Assembly: GCF_030818575.1 (NCBI RefSeq)
Contig: NZ_JAUTAL010000001.1
Span: forward strand, 1,426,001 to 1,490,000
Length of the DNA stretch: 64,000 nt
Direction of reading: 5' to 3'
From: Chryseobacterium camelliae
Lineage (GTDB): Bacteria > Bacteroidota > Bacteroidia > Flavobacteriales > Weeksellaceae
The notes beneath the pieces were generated by a model, which was given only the letters and a program-made list of their open reading frames with translations, searched no databases and was not told the origin of the DNA. The translations under genes and the position numbers were made by a program. Within the stretch, counting starts at the first letter, position 1. Every line of letters starts with the position of its first letter. Positions 1 to 7,920 of this stretch are shown here, piece after piece.

Positions 1-18
1 ATGAGTGGCTGAGATAAA

Positions 19-231
19 TCAGAAACAAAAAAGTATTTTCCATTTTGTTACCGTATTTCTGCTCAGCTTAAAATGCCTGGCCAGCTAGCTGTTGTTCAGC
101 CCGTTCTTTTTCTGGTACTCCAGGATTTCTAAAATAGTTTTTTGATCATAAGATTTAAGCTTCTGGTCAAGATGAGAGTCGGTTCTGCTCTTTGCACCGC
201 TGATTATCCGGTCAAGTTTGATAACATTCAT
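19..231 (-). pseudogene. HTH protein gene interrupted by an amber codon
   Basis: Reading from ATG at 231 gives 48 codons (starting MNVIKLDRIISGAKSR), then TAG at 87-85, then 21 more in-frame codons (LARHFKLSRNTVTKW...) to TGA at 21-19. The part after the stop is clearly the recognition half of a helix-turn-helix, and Gln is the residue expected where TAG stands, so a single CAG to TAG change is the simplest explanation. The intact form would be a ~70-residue DNA-binding protein. It lies 90 bp downstream of the HTH gene at 322-753 on the same strand, and I recall this pair recurring in Chryseobacterium genomes. What is seen: the stop and the in-frame continuation. What is inferred: loss of function. 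A truncated 48-residue product remains possible. Confidence 0.7.
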
Positions 232-321
232 AATACTGATGACTTTTTTCATGAATATCGTCCTGCATTGGCAAGCTTTATCAGGATATTTTTTTTATAA
301 TCCGGCTTTGCATTCGTTGTA

Positions 322-753
322 TCAGCTTTTTTTATGGTATTTACTGATCCATTTATATATTGTGGCTCTGGGAATTCTGTATTGTTGTATAATCTCAGGT
401 ATGGTTTTCTCACCCATTGTGATCAGTTCCAGGATAAAATCAATGATTTCCTTTGTATAGATATTCTTTCTGAAAACCGGAAGGCTGGAAGACCTGTTGA
501 GCGCAGACTTATTTTCATCTGATGCCGGAGGTGCATAGAGAATCATATGCTGGGTATAAAGCCGGAAAAAATCGTATTCCAGAAGTTTACTCCATCGCAG
601 GAGGAGCTCAGTATCCAGCGATCGTATCTGATACATTTCAGAGACCTGATCTTCCGTACAGCCGATGAATTTGCATATCCGGGATATTTCTATTTCTTTT
701 TCAGCAGCTTTTTTTTCGATCAGGTTTCCGATATGGATATTCTTAAAATTCAT
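322..753 (-). CDS. transposase-like helix-turn-helix protein
   Basis: A 143-residue protein starting MNFKNIHIGNLIEKK. The N-terminal half resembles a small helical domain (EISRICKFIGCTEDQVSEMY, LLLRWSKLLEYDFFRLYTQH) that I recall from many Chryseobacterium proteins. The C-terminal ~50 residues (TKEIIDFILELITMGEK, then IPEIIQQYRIPRATIYKW) are a transposase-type HTH similar to the OrfA or Hin-recombinase fold. There is no catalytic DDE or Ser/Tyr recombinase domain, and no terminal inverted repeats are obvious, so it cannot transpose alone. It is probably a domesticated or orphan DNA-binding protein paired with the broken gene just downstream. Target and function are unknown. Confidence 0.75.
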   Translation of the reverse strand: MNFKNIHIGNLIEKKAAEKEIEISRICKFIGCTEDQVSEMYQIRSLDTELLLRWSKLLEYDFFRLYTQHMILYAPPASDENKSALNRSSSLPVFRKNIYTKEIIDFILELITMGEKTIPEIIQQYRIPRATIYKWISKYHKKS

Positions 754-1577
754 GGTATAAGATATAGTGTTTAATTAGTATTGAAGGGTGAATGTAATTG
801 AGAGAGGTAAGTATTTTTGAACATTGTAAGGTTTTTGATGCAGCAGCGTGTGTGGTTCTCCTGGTTTTCTTTAAAAAGGATTATGTCCCTGTTTTTCACA
901 ACGTACTCATTACATGTACCATTGCAGATGTGTGCGCATAAATATTTTATGAATTGAAAATGTATGAGAGAGGAAAGAGCAGAAAAGCAATCCATGATTT
1001 TCATTTTAATCTTAAAATATTACCTGAATGAATACCAATGTTTATCATACCTTAAATGTCAGCTAAAATAGTCCTGGATTGATTATACCTGACTATTTTC
1101 AGCAAAGCTATGCGAATGAATAATTTTTTCTGAGCTGCAATTGCCTTTCTGCATCTTCGGCTTTGTATTGTACTGGTTTGATTCTTATTCTGGCAAATCG
1201 TGACTGATTAATTTTTAATTATCTTTTCTTTAAATTGTGGATTGGTGTCAGTCATTTTGTCTTAAACTTTATTGATCATTCCAAAATTTTTTTTTAAAAA
1301 TCAAATTGTAAAAAGATCATTCGATTTCTATATTATTATAATCATACACGAAGAAAAAAATACGAATCTAAAAAAGAAAATAAGTTTTAAGATAAAATTT
1401 CTCAAATTAAAAAATATCCCTATATTTACGCCGTTTAACGCGATTGTGAATGATTCCGGGCTATCCGGCCTTACAATTATGATCCATATCGGTGATTAGG
1501 CAAATGTAATATCAACAAACTCATTACTGTAGAAGCTTAAAATCTAAACCACTCAGTAATAAAAAATGTAACCCTCT
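754..1577. other. gene-free AT-rich stretch
   Basis: I see no supportable gene here. Two ORFs exist (771-1004 minus, 77 codons; 1272-1499 plus, 75 codons), but neither has a recognisable domain and the second is largely poly-A/T-derived Lys, Ile and Phe codons. No tRNA, terminator or clear promoter was found. Confidence 0.5.
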
Positions 1578-1949
1578 ATGAAGAAACTGTTTTTACTCTT
1601 TTTAACTGCTTTTACCTTATTCAGCTGCAGCTCAGATGATGATACGATTTATGACTTCATAGGAACCTGGTCCGGAAGCTATACCGGAAATGATAAAGGA
1701 ACCTGGAATATTGTTGTCGCTACCGATGGAAAAGTTACCGGAACCATGCATTCTGATCAGAATAATGAAAATTACAATATTTCAGGGCATCTTACAGAGT
1801 CCGGTGAACTGAGTGCCTCAGTAGGACTGCCTTCAGACGGTGAATTCAGAGGAAACTTAGGAAGAGATAAGAACGCAAGTGGTACATGGAGAAATTCAGT
1901 ACCAAACCCGGACAGGGCTGGTGACTGGACCGGAAAAAAGGATAAATAA
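1578..1949 (+). CDS. predicted surface-exposed lipoprotein
   Basis: A 123-residue protein with a lipoprotein signal (MKKLFLLFLTAFTLFSC, lipidated Cys17). The residues just after the Cys are SSDDD, which matches the acidic lipoprotein export signal known from Flavobacterium and Capnocytophaga, so it is predicted to sit on the outer face of the outer membrane. The rest is a small beta-rich domain with repeated GTW motifs (FIGTWSGSY, KGTWNIVV, SGTWRNS), like Bacteroidota lipocalin-like or META-like beta-barrel domains. I cannot name a ligand. It stands alone and is followed by a good terminator. Confidence 0.75.
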   Translation: MKKLFLLFLTAFTLFSCSSDDDTIYDFIGTWSGSYTGNDKGTWNIVVATDGKVTGTMHSDQNNENYNISGHLTESGELSASVGLPSDGEFRGNLGRDKNASGTWRNSVPNPDRAGDWTGKKDK

Positions 1950-1968
1950 TAAAATTGAACATCATAAG

Positions 1969-1994
1969 GCCTCATCATCATGAGGCTTTTTTTT
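1969..1994 (+). terminator. intrinsic terminator of the lipoprotein gene
   Basis: Stem GCCTCAT / ATGAGGC with loop CATC, followed by eight T residues. Confidence 0.85.
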
Positions 1995-2144
1995 ATGCAT
2001 TTCAATCATATTGCGCTTACTTGAACGCTTCTGAATTTCAAACCGCAGATCCTGAAATTAACTTGATTATTGGTTACTCTACAATTCAAATTTAAAATTT
2101 TATATTTGTAATAACCGTTTGCGGAATAAATAACAAGATCATAT

Positions 2145-2717
2145 ATGGAATTCAGATGGAGTAAAAAAAAACTGACCATACAGCATATGAGCGTTCTCAT
2201 GATCGCCTCTGTACTGGCTGTTTCATGCGGGAGTTCTAAAAATATGCCCGTAAAAAGAAAAAAATACACCGTAACCGTATCGAAATCGGAAGAGTTGAGA
2301 ACTCTGAATTCTGATTTCAGCGGTAAAATTCCCCAATCTGTTGCCGAATTGCTGAGAGATGCAGAAAAGTATCTCGGTGCTCCTTACAAGTTCGGAGGCG
2401 ATACTTCGTCCGGATTCGACTGTTCCGGACTTGCCCTTAAAGTCTTTGAAGAAAATGACTATAAGCTTCCCAGAAGATCTGCAGACCAATCCGAAACCGG
2501 AAAAAAAATCGACATCCGTGATGTAAAGCCCGGTGATTTGCTGTTCTTTGCCACTGCGGGAGGGAACCGGGTTTCCCATGTGGGGATAGTTCACGATATT
2601 GGCAAGGACGGAGAAGTAAAGTTCATCCATTCTTCCACCAGCAAAGGGGTCATTATTTCTTCCCTGAACGAAAAATACTGGAATAAGGCTTATCTGCATG
2701 CTCAAAGGGTTTTGTAG
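2145..2717 (+). CDS. NlpC/P60 family (C40) cell-wall hydrolase, lipoprotein
   Basis: A 190-residue lipoprotein: a basic N-terminus, a hydrophobic stretch ending LAVSC (lipidated Cys28), a linker, then an NlpC/P60 domain at about 68-190. The catalytic triad is visible: Cys93 in FDCSG, His145 in SHVGIV and His162 in FIHSS. The PGDLLFF motif typical of the family is present. These enzymes cleave gamma-D-Glu-diaminopimelate or related peptide bonds in peptidoglycan. It would act from the inner face of the outer membrane or in the periplasm. A second in-frame Met at residue 15 could be the start, giving a more usual signal length. A TATATTTG -7 element lies at 2101-2108, but no TTG is correctly spaced. 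Confidence 0.88.
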   Translation: MEFRWSKKKLTIQHMSVLMIASVLAVSCGSSKNMPVKRKKYTVTVSKSEELRTLNSDFSGKIPQSVAELLRDAEKYLGAPYKFGGDTSSGFDCSGLALKVFEENDYKLPRRSADQSETGKKIDIRDVKPGDLLFFATAGGNRVSHVGIVHDIGKDGEVKFIHSSTSKGVIISSLNEKYWNKAYLHAQRVL

Positions 2718-2810
2718 AATAGGAAGAACGGTTCAAAACCTTGACAGGGCTCAATAAACCCATACTTTCCAAATACCGCAGCAGTGAAAATATTTTGCTG
2801 AACTTTTTTG

Positions 2811-2818
2811 TATCTTTG
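2811..2818 (+). promoter_or_regulatory. Bacteroidota -7 element of dapD
   Basis: TATCTTTG fits TAnnTTTG and lies 31 bp before the ATG at 2850. It makes the longer in-frame start at 2808 unlikely, because that codon would precede the transcription start. No -33 TTG at ideal spacing is seen. Confidence 0.55.
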
Positions 2819-2849
2819 GGCGCATAATTTTTTAATATATACTAGAAAC

Positions 2850-3662
2850 ATGTCGTTACAACAAACTATTGAAAATATCTGGGACAACAGGGACTTATTA
2901 CAAAATGAAGACAGTCAGAAAGCTATCAGGGAAGTTATTGCTCTGGTAGACAAAGGAGAGCTTCGTACGGCCGAGCCTACGGAAAACGGATGGCAGGTCA
3001 ATGAATGGGTTAAGAAAGCAGTCGTAATGTATTTCCCGATCCAGAAAATGGAAACGATAGAGGTAGGCCCTTTTGAATTCCATGACAAAATGCCTTTGAA
3101 GAGAAACTATGCTGAAAAAGGGGTGAGGGTTGTACCGCATGCAATAGCCAGGGAAGGTGCATACATTGCTCCCGGGGTAATTATGATGCCTTCTTACGTG
3201 AATATCGGTGCTTATGTAGATTCCGGAACCATGGTAGATACCTGGGCAACCGTAGGAAGCTGTGCACAGATCGGTAAAAACGTTCACCTGAGCGGCGGCG
3301 TTGGAATCGGTGGTGTTCTCGAACCTTTACAGGCAGCTCCGGTAATTATTGAAGATGATTGTTTCATTGGTTCAAGATGTATCGTTGTAGAAGGCGTTCA
3401 TGTAGAAAAAGAAGCTGTTTTGGGGGCGAATGTAGTGCTTACTGCATCAACGAAAATTATTGACGTTACCGGTGATGAACCGATTGAAATCAAGGGAAGG
3501 GTTCCGGCCCGTTCCGTAGTGATCCCTGGAAGCTATACCAAACAGTATCCTGCCGGAGAATATCAGGTGCCATGTGCACTGATCATCGGAAAAAGAAAAG
3601 AGTCTACAGATAAGAAGACTTCCCTGAATGACGCTTTGAGAGAGAATAATGTAGCGGTTTAA
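2850..3662 (+). CDS. dapD: 2,3,4,5-tetrahydropyridine-2,6-dicarboxylate N-succinyltransferase
   Basis: Succinylates tetrahydrodipicolinate in the succinylase branch of lysine/meso-diaminopimelate synthesis. The product is 270 residues, the usual length. An N-terminal helical domain (MSLQQTIENIWDNRD...) is followed by a left-handed parallel beta-helix from about residue 103 with hexapeptide repeats (GAYIAPGVIMMPSYVNIGAY and onward) and the SGGVGIGGVLEP signature. I chose ATG 2850 over the in-frame start at 2808 because homology begins at MSLQQ and a -7 promoter element sits at 2811-2818. It is cytosolic. The glycosyltransferase block begins 25 bp after its stop, so read-through is likely. Confidence 0.95.
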   Translation: MSLQQTIENIWDNRDLLQNEDSQKAIREVIALVDKGELRTAEPTENGWQVNEWVKKAVVMYFPIQKMETIEVGPFEFHDKMPLKRNYAEKGVRVVPHAIAREGAYIAPGVIMMPSYVNIGAYVDSGTMVDTWATVGSCAQIGKNVHLSGGVGIGGVLEPLQAAPVIIEDDCFIGSRCIVVEGVHVEKEAVLGANVVLTASTKIIDVTGDEPIEIKGRVPARSVVIPGSYTKQYPAGEYQVPCALIIGKRKESTDKKTSLNDALRENNVAV

Positions 3663-3687
3663 TTCAATACCACCAATATCTACGATC

Positions 3688-4860
3688 TTGAAAGAGAAAT
3701 TTTTAAAAATAATCCTAAACCCTAAATATATATTTGGGGTTTATCTTATTATATCCGTGGTTACGGCTATTTCCAAGTATTTCCGTGGAAATTATGCGAT
3801 CAACAATTACCTGATTTTTAAGAACGTTTTTTTTAATACCCTTCATGGTAAAAACCTGTTCATCCACTATCCGGACCTGTACTTTGACCTGAACCATTAC
3901 GGGGTATTTTTCAGCCTGCTGATTGCTCCGTTTGCAGTAATGCCGGACTGGCTCGGTATTACGCTTTGGAACCTGGCCAATACATTTATTTTTGTCTATG
4001 CCATTCACAGGTTACCGCTTTCCGATCCTAAAAAAGCCCTGTTTGCATTGCTCTGCCTTCAGGAATACATCACAGCGGCGTTAAGCCTGCAGTTCAATGT
4101 AGCGCTTACCGGGCTGTTGATGCTTTCCGCAATTTTTATCTATGAAAGGAAAGAAGTGCAATCTGCTACAGCGATCATGATAGGGGTTTTTGTTAAAATA
4201 TATGGTATCGTAGGGTTGTCACAGTTTTTCTTCATTAAAAATAAAATCAGATTTATCCTCGCCGGACTGTTGATTGCGGGATTGTTTTTTGTGTTGCCGA
4301 TGGCGTATTCAAGCCCGCAGTTTGTTATCCAGAGTTATGCAGACTGGTTCCATTCCATCGTTGAAAAAAACAATGAAAACCAGGTTTTAGGCAATATGCA
4401 GGATATTTCCCTGATGGGCTTCTTCAGGAGGATCCTTGGAGATGCTTCTATTTCCAACCTGGTATTCCTTGCTTTCGGATTGCCCCTTTTCGCTGCTCCG
4501 TACTTACGGATCAGCCAGTACAAAAACTATGCGTTCCAGTTGATGATCCTTGCTTCTACACTCTTGTTCCTGGTGCTTTTCAGCTCAAGTTCCGAGTCTC
4601 CTACGTATATCATTGCTGTAACGGGAGTTATGGTCTGGTTTTTTCTTCAGAAGGAGAGGAGTCCGTGGATTATAGCCCTGCTCGTTTTTGTGATTATTTT
4701 TACCTGTTTTTCTACCTCAGACCTGTTTCCGAAAAATATCAGGCTGAATTATATCAAAAAATATTCTTTAAAAGCTGTACCTTGCATTATCGTTTGGCTA
4801 AGGGTTGTTTATGAGCTCCTGACCAAAGATTTTGAAAAAAACTACAGTCTGAATTCTTAA
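3688..4860 (+). CDS. polytopic GT87-like (DUF2029) mannosyltransferase
   Basis: A 390-residue integral membrane protein with about ten hydrophobic segments, resembling GT87/DUF2029 polyprenyl-phosphate-mannose-dependent transferases. Early acidic/aromatic loops (HYPDLYFDLNHYGVFFS) fit the periplasmic active-site region of this GT-C fold. It starts at a TTG; I see no ATG nearby that keeps the first membrane segment. Its stop is 1 bp before the GT2 start, so translation is coupled. The next gene makes a polyprenyl-phosphate sugar donor of the type GT87 enzymes use, which supports the assignment. The glycan made is unknown. Confidence 0.7.
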   Translation: MKEKFLKIILNPKYIFGVYLIISVVTAISKYFRGNYAINNYLIFKNVFFNTLHGKNLFIHYPDLYFDLNHYGVFFSLLIAPFAVMPDWLGITLWNLANTFIFVYAIHRLPLSDPKKALFALLCLQEYITAALSLQFNVALTGLLMLSAIFIYERKEVQSATAIMIGVFVKIYGIVGLSQFFFIKNKIRFILAGLLIAGLFFVLPMAYSSPQFVIQSYADWFHSIVEKNNENQVLGNMQDISLMGFFRRILGDASISNLVFLAFGLPLFAAPYLRISQYKNYAFQLMILASTLLFLVLFSSSSESPTYIIAVTGVMVWFFLQKERSPWIIALLVFVIIFTCFSTSDLFPKNIRLNYIKKYSLKAVPCIIVWLRVVYELLTKDFEKNYSLNS

Positions 4861-4861
4861 T

Positions 4862-5794
4862 ATGAAGAAAATTTCCATCGTTATTCCTGCCTACAACGAA
4901 GAAGGAAATGTTGCTATGATCCACCGGAAAATACAGGACGTATTTTCGGGGCTCAGGAATTATGATTTTGAAATCATTTTCGTTAATGATGGCAGTCGGG
5001 ACAATACACAGGAGCAGCTTGAGGAACTTTCACGGCAGTATCCTGCTGAAGTGAAGTTTATAGAATTTTCACGGAATTTCGGTCATCAGCCTGCTGTGAA
5101 AGCGGGGATGGACCATGCCCACGGCAATGCTGTCATCTCTATGGACGGCGATCTTCAGCATCCGCCGGAACTTATCCCGGAAATGATCAGGAAATGGGAA
5201 GAGGGGTATGATGTGGTGTACACGATCAGGACATATCCTAAGCAGATCTCTTATTTTAAACGCAAGACCTCCGATTTTTTCTATAAAATCCTGTCCGGAC
5301 TTTCCGATGTAGACCTTACTAAAGGCGGCGGCTCTGATTTCAGGCTGCTGGATGCCAATGCGGTGGAGGTGATGAGGAACTTCAATGAAGACGATCTGTT
5401 TTTAAGGGGACTGACCAGCTGGATGGGCTTTAAGCAGACCGGAATTGAATTTACTGCCAACGAGCGGCTTTCCGGACAGAGCAGTTACAACCTTAAAAAG
5501 ATGATCACCTTTGCCTTTACGGGGATTACGGCTTTCAGCGTCAAACCATTGTATATTGCAGCTTATCTGGGATTTCTTTTTTCCGGGATTTCTGTAATCG
5601 GGTATGTACTGTACGTCATCTATTCCTTTGTTGCCAGAACAGAAATTTCAGGTTGGGCATCATTGATAATGACCATCGTTTTTTTTGGCGGATTACAATT
5701 GATTATCTTAGGCATTATAGGGATCTATTTGGGGAAAATTTTTAAACAGGTAAAAGACCGCCCTAATTACATCATCAAAAACAAAAAATTTTAA
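4862..5794 (+). CDS. GT2 polyprenyl-phosphate sugar synthase (DPM1/GtrB-like)
   Basis: A 310-residue family 2 glycosyltransferase. The N-terminal GT-A domain (about 1-220) opens with ISIVIPAYNEEGNV, has VNDGSRDNT, and carries the DxD-type metal/nucleotide motif at Asp95-Gly-Asp97 (SMDGDLQHPPE). Two C-terminal transmembrane segments (about 225-258 and 266-295) give the GtrB/ArnC-type layout. The expected reaction is transfer of a hexose (glucose or mannose) from a nucleotide sugar to undecaprenyl phosphate at the cytosolic face, supplying the adjacent GT87-like enzyme. The genes before and after are 1 bp away on each side, so this is one operon. Confidence 0.88.
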   Translation: MKKISIVIPAYNEEGNVAMIHRKIQDVFSGLRNYDFEIIFVNDGSRDNTQEQLEELSRQYPAEVKFIEFSRNFGHQPAVKAGMDHAHGNAVISMDGDLQHPPELIPEMIRKWEEGYDVVYTIRTYPKQISYFKRKTSDFFYKILSGLSDVDLTKGGGSDFRLLDANAVEVMRNFNEDDLFLRGLTSWMGFKQTGIEFTANERLSGQSSYNLKKMITFAFTGITAFSVKPLYIAAYLGFLFSGISVIGYVLYVIYSFVARTEISGWASLIMTIVFFGGLQLIILGIIGIYLGKIFKQVKDRPNYIIKNKKF

Positions 5795-5795
5795 C

Positions 5796-6572
5796 ATGGT
5801 TTTATTGAGTTTTGACATCGAAGAATTTGATATGCCATTGGAATATCAGGGTGAAATTCCCTTCGACAGACAGATATCCGTTTCCCAGACCGGACTCGGA
5901 AGAATTTTAGATCTCCTTAAAAAACACCAGGTAAGAGCCACTTTCTTTTCTACCGTTGTTTTTGCGGAACACAGTAAGCCATTAATTGAAAGATTGCTGG
6001 ATGAGGGACATGAACTGGCTTCCCACACCTGGTTCCACTCCGAGTTTGAGGAAAAACACCTTAAGGAATCCAAAGACAGGCTGGAGGAACTGTTTTCTAC
6101 CCAGGTTACCGGTTTGAGGATGCCGCGCATGATGCCGGTAAGCCAAAATGCCGTGGAAGAGGCGGGTTATTCTTACAATTCATCCGTTAACCCTACATTT
6201 CTTCCGGGAAGATATAATAATCTGAAAGTTTCAAGAACCTATTTTAAGGAAGGGAAGGTTACCCAGGTTCCTGCCTCGGTTTCGCCAAATTTCAGGATTC
6301 CGCTTTTCTGGCTGAGTTTCCATAACTTCCCGTTAACATTATATAAAAAACTGGCTTCAGATACGCTTAAAAAAGACCGATATCTCAATGTGTATTTCCA
6401 TCCGTGGGAATTCGCTGAAATCAAGGATGAAGCTTACAAACTACCGGGATTTACGGTTAAAAATTCAGGGCTGGATATGGTAAATCGTTTTGAGGATTTT
6501 ATTGTATGGCTTAAGCAAAATAATCATACCTTCGGGACGTTCAGGGAATTTCAAAAACAGATGGGATTATGA
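5796..6572 (+). CDS. polysaccharide deacetylase (CE4) family protein
   Basis: A 258-residue NodB-homology domain. Motif 1 is LSFDIEEFD (catalytic base Asp7, following Asp/Glu region), motif 2 is SHTWFH with metal ligands His77 and His81, and LRMPRMM matches the Arg-containing motif 3. A late YFHPWEF supplies the motif 5 His. There is no signal peptide, so it is cytosolic or faces the cytosol, like the DUF3473-type deacetylases found in exopolysaccharide loci. It probably deacetylates a lipid-linked sugar or polymer made by its operon partners. Its last 4 bp overlap the next start (ATGA). Confidence 0.85.
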   Translation: MVLLSFDIEEFDMPLEYQGEIPFDRQISVSQTGLGRILDLLKKHQVRATFFSTVVFAEHSKPLIERLLDEGHELASHTWFHSEFEEKHLKESKDRLEELFSTQVTGLRMPRMMPVSQNAVEEAGYSYNSSVNPTFLPGRYNNLKVSRTYFKEGKVTQVPASVSPNFRIPLFWLSFHNFPLTLYKKLASDTLKKDRYLNVYFHPWEFAEIKDEAYKLPGFTVKNSGLDMVNRFEDFIVWLKQNNHTFGTFREFQKQMGL

Positions 6573-7666
6573 AGATAGCTTACGATGCCAAAAGGTTTTT
6601 CCACAATACTTCAGGACTGGGAAATTATTCCCGCGATCTGGTCCGGATATTAGCTGAATATTTTCCTGAAAATGAATACCTGCTCCTCAATAAGAATAAA
6701 TCTCAAAGAGGCCAAGATATCCTTGATCGGCCTGATGTCCGGTTTGTGGAAACCTCTAAAGGAAGTTTGTCAAGACAGCTTAAAATGGGGAAGGATGCAC
6801 AGGACCAGCATGCTGATATTTTCCATGGATTGTCGGGTGAATTGCCTTTAAAGTGGACCAGCAGGCCTATCAAAAAGGTAGTGACCATTCATGACCTGAT
6901 CTTCCTGCGATATCCTCAGTATTATTCTTTTTTCGACCGTAAGATCCATCTCTGGAAGTTTAAGAAAGCAGCGAATGCTGCAGACAGAATCATTGCGATT
7001 TCCGAGAAGACGAAACAGGATATCATCCATTTTTTGAAAGTTCCGGAACATAAAATCGAAGTGGTGTACCAGGGCTGCCATCAGGCATTCAAGGAGCAGC
7101 AGCCTGAAGACTTTATTCAGTCTGTAAAGAAAAAATACAGCCTTCCCGAAAGATTCATCCTTAATGTAGGCACCATTGAAGAGCGCAAAAACCTGCTCAG
7201 TATCGTGAAGAGCATCAGGAATACGGCTATTCCTTTGGTTGTTGTCGGCAGGAAAACAAAATATGCCGGAAAAGCAGAGGCTTTCATCCGCAAAAACAAG
7301 ATGGAACAACAGGTCCTTTTCCTGGAAGGGGTATCGATGGATGAACTGGCCGCTTTGTATAAACTCGCGGATATTTTTGTATACCCCAGTTTTTTTGAAG
7401 GTTTCGGGATCCCCGTGATCGAATCGCTTTTCTCAAAAACCGTAGTCATTACCAGCAATACCAGCTGCCTTCCGGAAGCCGGCGGACCGGATTCCGTTTA
7501 TATCGATCCCGGAAATGAACTTGATCTAAAAGCAAAAATCACCTTTTTATGGAACAGTGAATCTGAGCGGAAACGCCGTGCTGAAAAGGGTTTTGAGTTC
7601 GTTCAGAAATTCAATGACCGTCCGATAGCACATCAGCTGATGAACCTTTATCAAAAATTATTGTAA
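6569..7666 (+). CDS. GT4-type glycosyltransferase
   Basis: A 365-residue GT-B enzyme. The N-terminal domain starts MKIAYDAKRFFHNTSGLGNYSRDL, with a Gly-rich loop as in mannosyltransferases. The C-terminal domain carries LNVGTIEERKNL and the donor-binding E-x7-E motif at Glu277-Glu285 (FFEGFGIPVIES). It retains its family-1/4 length and has no membrane segment, so it would work at the cytosolic membrane face. It ends the dapD-glycan block. The histidine promoter begins 6 bp after its stop, with no terminator seen between them, so some read-through into the his leader is possible. Confidence 0.9.
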   Translation: MKIAYDAKRFFHNTSGLGNYSRDLVRILAEYFPENEYLLLNKNKSQRGQDILDRPDVRFVETSKGSLSRQLKMGKDAQDQHADIFHGLSGELPLKWTSRPIKKVVTIHDLIFLRYPQYYSFFDRKIHLWKFKKAANAADRIIAISEKTKQDIIHFLKVPEHKIEVVYQGCHQAFKEQQPEDFIQSVKKKYSLPERFILNVGTIEERKNLLSIVKSIRNTAIPLVVVGRKTKYAGKAEAFIRKNKMEQQVLFLEGVSMDELAALYKLADIFVYPSFFEGFGIPVIESLFSKTVVITSNTSCLPEAGGPDSVYIDPGNELDLKAKITFLWNSESERKRRAEKGFEFVQKFNDRPIAHQLMNLYQKLL

Positions 7667-7671
7667 AAAAT

Positions 7672-7703
7672 TTGCTAGTCTTAAAAATAATGTTTTACCT
7701 TTG
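7672..7703 (+). promoter_or_regulatory. promoter of the histidine operon
   Basis: TTG at 7672-7674, a 21-bp spacer, then TACCTTTG at 7696-7703, fitting the Bacteroidota TTG-N19-ish-TAnnTTTG consensus. Transcription would begin near 7710, about a dozen bases before the leader peptide ATG. Confidence 0.8.
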
Positions 7704-7721
7704 CCATACAAAATTTCAACA

Positions 7722-7769
7722 ATGAAACCGAATTTTTTAACAGTACATCACCATCATCATCTCTGCTAA
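7722..7769 (+). CDS. hisL: his operon leader peptide with five His codons
   Basis: Fifteen codons, MKPNFLTVHHHHHLC, then TAA. The five consecutive His codons (7746-7760) are the ribosome stall site expected of a his attenuator, as in enterobacterial HisL with its seven His. It lies directly after the promoter and before the terminator hairpin at 7816-7847, ahead of hisG. The TAA stop overlaps the first base of an AGACGG motif (7769-7774) that can form the antiterminator. It is too short for standard ORF calling. Confidence 0.92.
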   Translation: MKPNFLTVHHHHHLC

Positions 7770-7847
7770 GACGGGACTGATTGATCGATACTACATGTTA
7801 AAAATCAAAATAATTAAAAACCGTCTGAGTAAATAGACGGTTTTTTT
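7769..7847 (+). promoter_or_regulatory. histidine attenuator: antiterminator/terminator switch
   Basis: Terminator: AAAAACCGTCT (7816-7826), loop GAGTAAAT, AGACGGTTTTTTT (7835-7847). Competing element: an identical AGACGG at 7769-7774 at the leader stop codon can pair with the same CCGTCT (7821-7826). A ribosome stalled at the His codons leaves 7769-7774 free, the antiterminator forms and transcription continues into hisG. A ribosome reaching the stop covers it and the terminator forms. Both pairings are visible directly; the mechanism is by analogy with classical his attenuation. Confidence 0.87.
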
Positions 7848-7920
7848 GTTTTTGACCATCCCGGGAATTTTCTTCTACAATTCAACCAGTTTTTATTTGC
7901 TCAGGCCCAAAAGCATCAAA

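Noticed and set aside
771..1004. 77-codon minus-strand ORF upstream of the HTH gene
   Set aside because: No signal or domain, Cys/His/Phe-rich composition looks random, no promoter, and no support beyond being open.
1272..1499. 75-codon plus-strand ORF
   Set aside because: Sequence is mostly Lys, Ile and Phe from AT-rich DNA; no start context or homology recalled.
7846..7920. 25-codon N-terminal extension of hisG from TTG 7846
   Set aside because: It begins inside the attenuator terminator's T-tract and has no HisG homology; HisG starts at 7921.
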